Shown here: piece by piece, positions 17,580 to 24,154 of the stretch
Position numbering within the stretch: the first letter of the stretch is position 1
Layout of the letters: each line of letters starts with the position of its first letter
Assembly: GCA_021568835.1 (NCBI GenBank)
Contig: JAKGSH010000010.1
Location: forward strand, 1,426,001-1,490,000
Direction of reading: 5' to 3'
Length of the DNA: 64,000 nt
Origin: Streptomyces sp. Tue 6430
GTDB lineage: Bacteria > Actinomycetota > Actinomycetes > Streptomycetales > Streptomycetaceae
The notes under the pieces: generated by a model
Told to the model about the DNA's origin: nothing
Database searches by the model: none
The model's input: the letters and a program-made list of their open reading frames with translations, nothing else
Made by a program: the position numbers and the translations under genes

Positions 17580-17960
17580 GCCGCCCAGGCGGCTCAGCCG
17601 GCGCCCGGGTTCCCTGTCGCAGGCCGGTGACCTGGCAGCGCTCGCGGAACTCGGCTCCGGCGGCCACCGCGCCGTCGGCCAGGACCTGGTCGAGGAGGTG
17701 CCGCCGGGGGCGTAGGCCGCCGGGACCTCCTCGATCGCGCGGCAGCAGCCCTCGATGCGCACGTCGCCGAGCTCGTGGACGACGCGGTCGAGCGGCGGGC
17801 GACCGGTCGCCCTGACCGCGTCGAGCAGGCCTCAGCGGCGCAGCCGGTCCACACCCGGCGGCTGAATGCAGCGGGTGGACACGGTGCCGGCGGGAAGCCC
17901 GCCCGGTCCGGCAGCAGGACGCGGTACCCGGTCGCACCGGTCGAGATGACCGCGGCGGGC
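17580..17960 (-). pseudogene. FAD-dependent oxidoreductase fragment
   Basis: The minus strand, with frame jumps, reads a segment like TVSTHCIQPPGVDRLRRWGLLDAV, then DRVVHELGDVRIEG, and AYAPRRHLLDQVLADGAVAAGAEFRE. This is the layout of an FAD-dependent monooxygenase or geranylgeranyl-reductase-like N-terminal half, including the RxxLDxxLxxxAxxxGA motif. The GxGxxG start and the whole C-terminal half are missing and at least two frame changes are needed, so it is a relic. I see nothing coding in 17,960-18,080. Confidence 0.5.
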
Positions 17961-18080
17961 GATGGCCCTGACCGTACGCACCCGGCCCGTACACACCCGG
18001 AGCCGGGCCGGCAGCGCGGTATTGAGCGATCGTCAGCGGTCAGCACCGGAGGGCGTGGGCGGTGAGGCCGGTCCTGGCGA

Positions 18081-18713
18081 CTACGGGCGGATGATGGGCA
18101 TGATCAGCTCGTCCACCACGGCCACCAGGTAGTCGTCGGGAACCGGGGACGAGTCGCCGAGGAAGCGCTGCACCAGCATGGCGGGCCCGAGTTCGGCGAC
18201 CAACGGGCTGAGCCGGCCGGAACGGATCTCGCCGCGCCGCACCCCGCGCTCCAGGATCAGCTGGAAGACGTTCTGCCGGGGCTGGAAGACGCGCTCCTGC
18301 ACCAGGCGGACCATCGGCCCGTCCCGGTCGATCTCGGCCAGCAGGCTCTGCATCGCGCGGCCGACCGGGGAGTTGAGGACCTCCGCCTTCTGCCGCATGT
18401 GCTCGACCAGGTCGTCGCGGACGTTGCCCTCGTCGGGCGCGTCCTCGGGCGCGGGCAGGGCGTAGTCGAGCGTGTCGACCACGAGCTCGGCCTTGCTGGG
18501 CCAGCGCCGGTAGAGCGCCGCCTTGCCCGTCCGGGCATCGGCCGCCACCCGGTCCATGGTCAGCCTGGCATAGCCGACGGCCTCGAGCTGGGTGATCACC
18601 GCCGAGTAGATGGCGCGCTCCAGGTCCTCGCCCCGCCGGCGGCTGGCCGCCGCCTTCTTGGGCGGTCCCTGGCCTTCGACCGCGGCGTCGGCAGCCAATC
18701 CGGCTCCGGACAC
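18081..18713 (-). CDS. TetR/AcrR-family repressor, likely of the adjacent exporter
   Basis: About 210 residues. The N-terminal helix-turn-helix contains YARLTMDRVAADARTGKAALYRRWPSKAELVVD; the rest is an all-helical ligand domain of the type with a large C-terminal TetR module (VGRAMQSLLAEIDRDG). I prefer the GTG at 18713, preceded by GGGAAG; the open frame runs on to 18854 but would cover the whole divergent promoter. Transcribed divergently from the DHA2 exporter at 18855 with a 141-bp gap, the usual arrangement for a drug-responsive repressor/efflux pair. The shared gap holds a GCTAC/CTAGCAGCGG-type imperfect repeat that may be the operator. Confidence 0.87.
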   Translation of the reverse strand: MSGAGLAADAAVEGQGPPKKAAASRRRGEDLERAIYSAVITQLEAVGYARLTMDRVAADARTGKAALYRRWPSKAELVVDTLDYALPAPEDAPDEGNVRDDLVEHMRQKAEVLNSPVGRAMQSLLAEIDRDGPMVRLVQERVFQPRQNVFQLILERGVRRGEIRSGRLSPLVAELGPAMLVQRFLGDSSPVPDDYLVAVVDELIMPIIRP

Positions 18714-18854
18714 GGCATCCCCACTTCCCGGACGGCCCGCCCAGCAGACCGCGTATGAACGATTGCGTTCCCTACTTGCCGCTGCTAGGGTAGCAAACAG
18801 TGAACGCTGCAGTTCCTTAAAGCTTCTTCGACATTTCCCTGATAAGGCTACCAA

Positions 18855-20384
18855 ATGGCTGTTAGCACCCCCGCAGTCGCAGCCCCGGCGAGCCCGCCCC
18901 GGCTAGCGCATCGCACCGGCCTCATGCTGGTTGTCATCGCCATGGCCCAGCTCATGGTAATCCTCGACGCCACCATCGTGAACGTGGCGCTCCCCAGCGT
19001 GCAGACGTCCCTGGGGTTCTCCACGCAGAACCTGTCGTGGGTGGTCAACGCCTACATCCTCGCGTTCGGCGGGCTGCTGCTGCTCGGCGGCCGGGTCGGT
19101 GACCTCCTCGGCCGCCGCCCGGCCTTCATCGGCGGGATCCTGCTGTTCACGCTGGGGTCCCTGCTCGGCGGCCTCGCCCAGAACTCCGGATGGCTGCTGG
19201 GCATGCGCGTCATCCAGGGCGCCGGGGCCGCCGTCGTCGTACCGACGGTGCTGTCCCTGATCGCCACCGGCTTCCCGACCGAGCGGGAGCGCAACCGGGC
19301 GTTCGCGGTGTTCGCCGGCGTATCGGGCGCGGGCGGCGCGATCGGCCTGGTGGCGGGCGGGTTGCTCACCGAGTGGGCCTCCTGGCGCTGGGTCCTGCTG
19401 GTCAACGTGCCCATCGGCGTCGCCCTGGCCCTGGCCGCGCCCCTGTTCATCGGCAGGACGCCGCGGAGCGAGGGCCGGTTCGACGTCGGCGGCGCGATCA
19501 CTTCCACCGGGGGCGTCGCCCTGCTCGTGTACGGCTTCATCCACGCCTCCGACAGCGGCTGGCGGGAGGCCACCACGATCGGCTCGTTCATCGGGGCCGT
19601 GGTCCTGCTGGTGGCGTTCGTCTTCATCGAAAGCCGCACCCCGCAGCCGATCATCCCGTTGCGCCTGTTCGCCAGCCGCAACCGCTCGGGCATCTACGCC
19701 CTCGGGGTGGCGATGATGGGTTCCCTGATCGGGATGTTCTTCTTCCTGACCCTCTTCTTCCAGAACGTGCTGGGCTACAGCCCGCTCAAGACCGGCCTGG
19801 CCTTCCTGCCGCTCAGCGTCTCGATCATCGTCGTCTCCGGCGTGATGATGCAGCTCATCCCCAAGATCGGACAACGCCTGCCGCTGGTGGCCGGGACGCT
19901 CTTGATCACGGGCGCGCTCATCTGGCTGTCAGCCATCTCCGCCGACAGCGCCTACCTCGGCGACCTGCTCGGTCCCATGCTGCTGTACGGGTTCGGGGCG
20001 GGCATGGTGTTCATGCCGATGACCATGGTCGGCGTGTCCGACGTGGAGGTGCAGGACACGGGGGCCGCTTCGGGCCTGCTCAACGCGACGCAGCAGATGG
20101 GCGGTTCGCTGAGCCTGGCGGTCATCATCACCGTGTACGGCGCGGCGACGAACGGGGCGACGGGCGACACGGCGCACGTCCTGGCCAAGGGCGCCTCGGC
20201 CGGCTTCCTGGTCGCGGTGGCGTTCACGGTCGTCGCGTTCGCCCTGGTGGTCCTCCTCGTCCGGCCCGCCGCGAACGCGCCCATGCCGGGGATGATGCCC
20301 GGTATGGACGCCGGCACGGACGCGGAGCCCGAGCTCTCGGCGGACGACTCGCCGTCGGCCCCGCAGGCCAAGAACCTGGAGTAG
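18855..20384 (+). CDS. DHA2-family (14-TM) MFS drug exporter
   Basis: 509 residues with 14 predicted membrane helices. Motifs: TM1 LDATIVNVALPSV (motif D1 of DHA2), loop 2-3 GGRVGDLLGRRPAF (motif A), and TM5 GPAxGG-like SGAGGAIGLVAGGLL (motif C). A proton-driven exporter of small hydrophobic compounds such as antibiotics or dyes. The acidic Met/Asp-rich tail (MPGMMPGMDAG) is cytoplasmic. The ATG at 18855 lies 141 bp from the divergent TetR gene. It could export the cluster product or be unrelated; the sequence does not decide. Confidence 0.93.
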   Translation: MAVSTPAVAAPASPPRLAHRTGLMLVVIAMAQLMVILDATIVNVALPSVQTSLGFSTQNLSWVVNAYILAFGGLLLLGGRVGDLLGRRPAFIGGILLFTLGSLLGGLAQNSGWLLGMRVIQGAGAAVVVPTVLSLIATGFPTERERNRAFAVFAGVSGAGGAIGLVAGGLLTEWASWRWVLLVNVPIGVALALAAPLFIGRTPRSEGRFDVGGAITSTGGVALLVYGFIHASDSGWREATTIGSFIGAVVLLVAFVFIESRTPQPIIPLRLFASRNRSGIYALGVAMMGSLIGMFFFLTLFFQNVLGYSPLKTGLAFLPLSVSIIVVSGVMMQLIPKIGQRLPLVAGTLLITGALIWLSAISADSAYLGDLLGPMLLYGFGAGMVFMPMTMVGVSDVEVQDTGAASGLLNATQQMGGSLSLAVIITVYGAATNGATGDTAHVLAKGASAGFLVAVAFTVVAFALVVLLVRPAANAPMPGMMPGMDAGTDAEPELSADDSPSAPQAKNLE

Positions 20385-20393
20385 CCGCCGGAA

Positions 20394-20443
20394 GGACCTG
20401 GCTGAGGGGGCGGGTCCGCGGACCCGCCCCCTCAGCCAGGTCC
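20394..20443. terminator. 50-bp perfect palindrome, bidirectional terminator
   Basis: Two 25-bp arms are perfectly complementary with no loop spacer (centre CCG|CGG at 20418/20419), 9 bp after the exporter stop. It also overlaps the end of the AMP-ligase remnant on the other strand, so it can stop transcription from both sides. Confidence 0.8.
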
Positions 20444-20690
20444 GAGCTGCCACCTGATCACGGCCTTGAGCACCTTGCCGTCACCCCGCGGGACGGGCTC
20501 GGCCAGGCGCGGAATCGCTCGGGCTGCTCGTGCGGCTCGAGCCGCCCGGCCGGCAGGCCCGGCAGCTCGTCCAGCGCCCGCGGGTCCGCAGGACCACGAC
20601 CGCGTCGGCCCCGGCGCCCGGGCACGGCAACCACCGCCGCCTCCAGCACCGCGGGGCGCTCGTACAGGGGGAGCGTGCAACCGCCGCCTT
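20432..20690 (-). pseudogene. C-terminal fragment of an AMP-binding acyl-CoA ligase
   Basis: On the minus strand, YERPAVLEAAVVAVPG, then ELPGLPAG, then PVPRGDGKVLKAVIRWQLG before a stop. This is the order of the C-terminal AMP-binding domain of acyl-CoA ligases (HPAVxEAAVVGVPD ... LPRxxxGKxLKxxLR), including the catalytic-lysine region GKVLK. The N-terminal 400 residues are absent and at least two frame changes occur. It lies just outside the left attachment repeat of the island, hence on the old chromosome side. Confidence 0.5.
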
Positions 20691-20861
20691 CGGGCCCACA
20701 CTGCGGCGGACCCGCTTCCTGCCTCACGCCACGATCACAGAACCCCACACCAAGACCGACGGAACGGTGATCCGGCCCAGGTCAGGGGCGTCCCCCGCGC
20801 CTCTGCGCCAGGGACTTCCCAGGGACTTTCCGCCGCGCAACGCGGCAAGCCCCGAAAGACC

Positions 20862-20897
20862 GGAAAGGGCCTCCGACACAGGTCGGAGGCCCTTTCC
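20862..20897 (-). terminator. Strong hairpin: probable original rnpB terminator, displaced by the island
   Basis: 16-bp perfect stem (GGAAAGGGCCTCCGAC and its complement) with a 4-nt loop, followed on the minus strand by GGTCTTTCGG. It lies 18 bp beyond the left 29-bp repeat, on the side away from the island. If the island were removed, this hairpin would sit about 20 nt after the mature 3' end of rnpB, in the right orientation. Confidence 0.7.
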
Positions 20898-20915
20898 CAG
20901 GCAAAGCCGCAGGTA

Positions 20916-20944
20916 GCGGCAGACGAGTCGGGCTGTACGCCGGG
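20916..20944. repeat. Left attachment-site repeat (29 bp) of the rnpB island
   Basis: Identical over 29 bases (gcggcagacgag ... gtacgccggg) to 47322-47350, where the same bases are the 3' end of rnpB, including the 3' strand of helix P1. Bases on both sides differ between the copies. This is the classical footprint of site-specific integration into the 3' end of an RNA gene. Confidence 0.9.
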
Positions 20945-21252
20945 AAGAGCCACCGCGACGCTATGACCTGCACAAACGTACAGAGAGGGCGTTTCCGTGG
21001 CTACCTTGATGGCTCCGCACGGGGGCTTCGTCGTTCTCGGAGAGGCAGGTTCTGGTGGCCACCGAGGGGGACAACATCACCGCCGACATGGAGATCACCG
21101 AAGTCAAATAGCGCGATCTGCCGGTAGTCCGGCTCGCCCCGCCGACATCGGCGAGGACGTCGGAGTCTCGGTTGGTGGCAGCCTCCGGGACGGGGTGGAA
21201 GATACCTCCCAGGCCGCCCGGGGCGGGACACTCACCGGAATCCGTACTAGAA
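20945..21252. other. Island left end, no recognisable gene
   Basis: I see no intact gene here. A short plus-strand frame ends VATEGDNITADMEITEVK at a stop codon near 21110, which looks like the tail of a lost protein, but I cannot name the family. Confidence 0.4.
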
Positions 21253-21262
21253 TCTGTACAGA
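21253..21262. promoter_or_regulatory. Palindrome TCTGTACAGA upstream of the toxin-antitoxin pair
   Basis: A perfect 10-bp palindrome 31 bp before the antitoxin ATG, within an A/T-richer patch that also has TCTATACGGGTACGG. Antitoxins with a Phd-type N-terminus usually bind such sites and repress their own operon; that role here is inferred. Confidence 0.4.
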
Positions 21263-21292
21263 ATCAAGCCTCTATACGGGTACGGTGACAAC

Positions 21293-21643
21293 ATGGTGAT
21301 CCCCGAGGTCGTGACCGTCAGCGACGCGCGCGCGGGACTGTCGCGGATCCTGGCTGACCTGTCGGAGTCCGGCGCGGATGCCGACCCGGTCCTGATCGGC
21401 GCCCACCGCAAGCCCCAGGGCGTCCTCCTGTCCGTCGAGGCCTACGAGGCGCTGAGCGGCCGGGCGGCACGACGTGCGGCCGTCGCCTCGGCCACCGGCT
21501 CCATCGAGGCCGAAGGGCTCCACGCCTCGGAGGCCTCCGACCGCGATACCGAGGCGTATGTGAAGGGCGACGTCGACGCGGACACCCTGGTCGCCCGCGC
21601 GATTGCCCGCCACCGACAGACTTCGGAGCGGCGGGCAGGGTGA
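21293..21643 (+). CDS. Phd/YefM-type antitoxin with a VbhA-like Fic-inhibitory tail
   Basis: 116 residues. Residues 1-57 (VVTVSDARAGLSRILADL ... PQGVLLSVEAYEAL) match the Phd/YefM DNA-binding antitoxin fold. Residues 64-108 look like the VbhA antitoxin helix set and contain the Fic-inhibitory motif (S/T)xxxE(G/N) as S70-IEA-E74-G75, the glutamate of which blocks ATP positioning in Fic enzymes. The protein therefore seems to join a transcriptional autoregulator to a direct enzyme inhibitor. Its stop overlaps the GTG of the toxin gene by 4 bp, so the two are translationally coupled with antitoxin first. Confidence 0.85.
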   Translation: MVIPEVVTVSDARAGLSRILADLSESGADADPVLIGAHRKPQGVLLSVEAYEALSGRAARRAAVASATGSIEAEGLHASEASDRDTEAYVKGDVDADTLVARAIARHRQTSERRAG

Positions 21644-22209
21644 ACGATCCGTACGCCATGCCCAACGGCGTGCTGCGCAACAAACTCGGCATCACCGACC
21701 ATCAGCTGCTCGCGGCAGCAGAGGCGGACATCACCCGGGCGCGCCTCGTCATGCTCGCCGAACGCCCCCTGCCCGGCGCGTACGACCTCGGCCATTTCCA
21801 AGCGTTCCACGCCGCGATCTTCGGCGACATCTATCCGTGGGCAGGCGAGTTACGCACTGTGAACATCGCCAAGCGCACACCCTTCTGTCCGGCGAGAAAC
21901 CTGTTGCCCTACGCCGGAGAGGTATTCGGCCGTCTCGCCTCATCCGGCCGACTGCGGAGTCTCCCTCGGCAGGAATTCGTCATCCAACTGGCCACGGTGT
22001 ACGGCGACCTGAACGTCCTCCACCCGTTCCGTGAGGGCAACGGCCGTGCGCAGCGGGCGTTCCTGGCCCAGCTGAGCGCCGACGCGGGATACACCCTGAA
22101 CTGGTCGGGCATGGACCCTCAACGCAACGAGGACGCCGCGGTGAAGAGCTTCCTCGGTGACAACAATCTGTTGGAGCAGTTGCTGGACGAGCTGGTCACC
22201 ACGAGTTGA
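21640..22209 (+). CDS. Fic-domain toxin (AMPylase), VbhT/Doc-like
   Basis: 189 residues with a complete Fic core. The motif HxFx(D/E)GNGRxxR is intact as HPFREGNGRAQR (His128 to Arg139), and the upstream IYPWAGELRTVNI segment is the conserved target-docking flap. There is no N-terminal inhibitory helix of its own, consistent with class I Fic toxins that rely on a separate antitoxin. It would transfer AMP from ATP to a target hydroxyl; targets of relatives include DNA gyrase and topoisomerase IV. The GTG start overlaps the antitoxin stop. Base composition is slightly lower in G+C than the chromosomal genes. Confidence 0.92.
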   Translation: MNDPYAMPNGVLRNKLGITDHQLLAAAEADITRARLVMLAERPLPGAYDLGHFQAFHAAIFGDIYPWAGELRTVNIAKRTPFCPARNLLPYAGEVFGRLASSGRLRSLPRQEFVIQLATVYGDLNVLHPFREGNGRAQRAFLAQLSADAGYTLNWSGMDPQRNEDAAVKSFLGDNNLLEQLLDELVTTS

Positions 22210-22502
22210 TGCCCGTCCTCCGGCGGGGAAGGAAAAACCGGAACAGGGCGTCGCCCTTTGGGAACAGCCACTGGGAGCTGTACCTCGTGCGGCGTTCCTC
22301 CGGCCGACCTGCATTGTGACCGCGACGGCGGTCGGCGCGTCCCGAGGAAGTCGCGGAAGGCTCCGTCGCGGCCGTAGACCACATCCGCAGCCACCCCGGA
22401 GACGGCCCTCGAGCAAGTCGGGCAGCTCAGCATCAGAGGCCCATTCCAAAGCGTGGCTCGGCGCATCGGAGGCACGGGGTCGGGACGTGGGCCGATAGCC
22501 GC

Positions 22503-24119
22503 TCACGATCTCGGATCGTGATCGATGACCTTGAGAAGCTTCAAAAGCTGCCGTGTCGCCGCGAGCGACGCAGCGTCCTCGGCAGGTTTGTCGACGGCCC
22601 AGTGGGCCAGCGCGTTGCGGTAGTCGGTGACCGTCTTGAGCCGGTTGAGGATGTCCTGCTGCCCGTAGGGCCAGTCCAACTTGGCCCAGCAGTCGGCGTC
22701 GTCGAGGAGGAATTTGTACTGACCGAGGGTGAACTGGCGGCCGTTCGCCCGCTTGCTGCGGATCTCCGGCGGGAGCTCCTCGGCGGTGAAGTGCTGGGTC
22801 ATGCGGCGCAGCCGGCGCTCCACCTCTTCGAGCAGGGTGAAGGGCTCGACGCGCTCTTGGAGCTGACCGGCCAGGTCAGCGGCGGTGAGGATGCCGCGCA
22901 CGGTGTATTCCGTGTCCACGATGACGAGGAATCCGTGCTGCTGGATGTCGCCGATGCGCGCGAAGAGTTCCTCCTGCTCTCGCGCCGTCTGGGGGTGGGG
23001 GCTCATGGCGTCGGCGATCGTCCCGTCCCTCTTTCCGAGGTGGGCACGTGCGATGCCCTCCCACGTGACGACTCCACGCAGGACGTTGTGCCGGTCCACC
23101 ACCGGCAGTTGGGAGTAGTCGTGCTCGATCATGGGGGTGATGGCCGTGCTCAGCGGTTCCTCCAGGCTCACGGTCACCACCTCGCGGACGAGGGGGAGGT
23201 TACCGATCCGCCAGCTGAGATCGCGGGCCTTGCTACCGTCGCCGCCCTGGCTGTCGCGTGAGCCACCGGGCGCGTAGGTCGTCGTCGAGCCGTCACGGCC
23301 CTCTTCGCCCGAAACGGCTTCCTGGCTGGAAACCGTGATCAGATCGTCCAACTGGCCTTCGGCGAAATGCGGTTCCACCCGCAGCCCACGCGTCGCGAGT
23401 TCCTGGTCGACCAGGTCGATGACGTCGGTGCTGCGCCGGGACCAGCCCCACAGTCCGATCAGGTCACGGGCGGTCAACTGACGGGTGCCGTCCTCCTGGA
23501 CGTCGCGCACGAGCGCCGCGATGTCGGCGGGCGGCTCGATCCCGCCCTCGTAACCGGGGTCATCGCCCGTCTCGGCCAGTGCCTGCACACGTTGGGCGGC
23601 GTCGCGTCGGGAAAGTTCGCTGACCGTGGAGAAGGCACCCATGCTGTCGCGGAGGTCACCCCCGATAGCGGCACGTTCCACCGCCGGGCGTACCCAGTCC
23701 ACCCGCCGCGCATGGCGATAGCCCGGTGCCGCCGTGTCGCGGTACTCATAAGCGCCCGTCAATCGCCCGATGGCCACAACCGGTTGGTACTTGCGGGGCA
23801 TGACGACGAGGTCGCCGATCTCCATCGAGAGAAAACGCCACAGCTGGTGCTTCCAGTTGTCGATGGTCCCCCGGGACTCGTCCGGATACGCGGCGGTGAG
23901 CAGGTCGCCGATCTCGCCCACGGACGTGCACCCGCCGAGGTCTCCGACCTCCTCCCAGCCCGCGATGGTCAGTCCTTCCGTGAGCGCCTGCTGCTCGCGC
24001 TCTCCGAACTGGCCGCCACGTACCGTCCATGCCCGCACAACAAGCCCCCGTGTTTTCGGTCCGTGCAGCTGTTCCGAAGTCTCCTCGCGGGGGCCTCGGT
24101 TCACCCCGCGCGACCGCAT
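22503..24119 (-). CDS. Mrr-N-like sensor + CBS pair + HEPN domain protein
   Basis: 538 residues with an unusual layout. N-terminal about 150: VRAWTVRGGQFGEREQ, SVGEIGDLLTAAYPDESRGTIDNW, QLWRFLSMEIGDLVVMPRK, like the N-terminal module of Mrr/EVE-type restriction proteins that is thought to read modified bases. Middle: two CBS motifs (EPLSTAITPMIEHDYSQLPVVD; GDIQQHGFLVIVD) that may sense a nucleotide. C-terminus: an alpha-helical HEPN/Swt1-like domain with the R-x4-H motif RNALAHW (Arg501, His506), the catalytic signature of many antiviral RNases. The expected Mrr nuclease catalytic domain is missing. The ATG at 24119 is one option; a TTG at 24158 would overlap the upstream stop (TTGA), and a GTG at 24038 fits family alignment best. 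Third gene of the helicase operon. Confidence 0.75.
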   Translation of the reverse strand: MRSRGVNRGPREETSEQLHGPKTRGLVVRAWTVRGGQFGEREQQALTEGLTIAGWEEVGDLGGCTSVGEIGDLLTAAYPDESRGTIDNWKHQLWRFLSMEIGDLVVMPRKYQPVVAIGRLTGAYEYRDTAAPGYRHARRVDWVRPAVERAAIGGDLRDSMGAFSTVSELSRRDAAQRVQALAETGDDPGYEGGIEPPADIAALVRDVQEDGTRQLTARDLIGLWGWSRRSTDVIDLVDQELATRGLRVEPHFAEGQLDDLITVSSQEAVSGEEGRDGSTTTYAPGGSRDSQGGDGSKARDLSWRIGNLPLVREVVTVSLEEPLSTAITPMIEHDYSQLPVVDRHNVLRGVVTWEGIARAHLGKRDGTIADAMSPHPQTAREQEELFARIGDIQQHGFLVIVDTEYTVRGILTAADLAGQLQERVEPFTLLEEVERRLRRMTQHFTAEELPPEIRSKRANGRQFTLGQYKFLLDDADCWAKLDWPYGQQDILNRLKTVTDYRNALAHWAVDKPAEDAASLAATRQLLKLLKVIDHDPRS

Positions 24120-24154
24120 GAACGTAGCGGATGTCCATGCGGTGACCGGATGAT

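Noticed and set aside
18020..18030. TATTGAGC near 18020 as a sixth CRP/FNR box
   Set aside because: Only one half-site matches; the other arm is CGCGG, and it lies next to the TetR gene with no fitting -10.
20385..20860. A functional acyl-CoA ligase gene
   Set aside because: Only the C-terminal part is left and frames change; the N-terminal adenylation motifs are absent.
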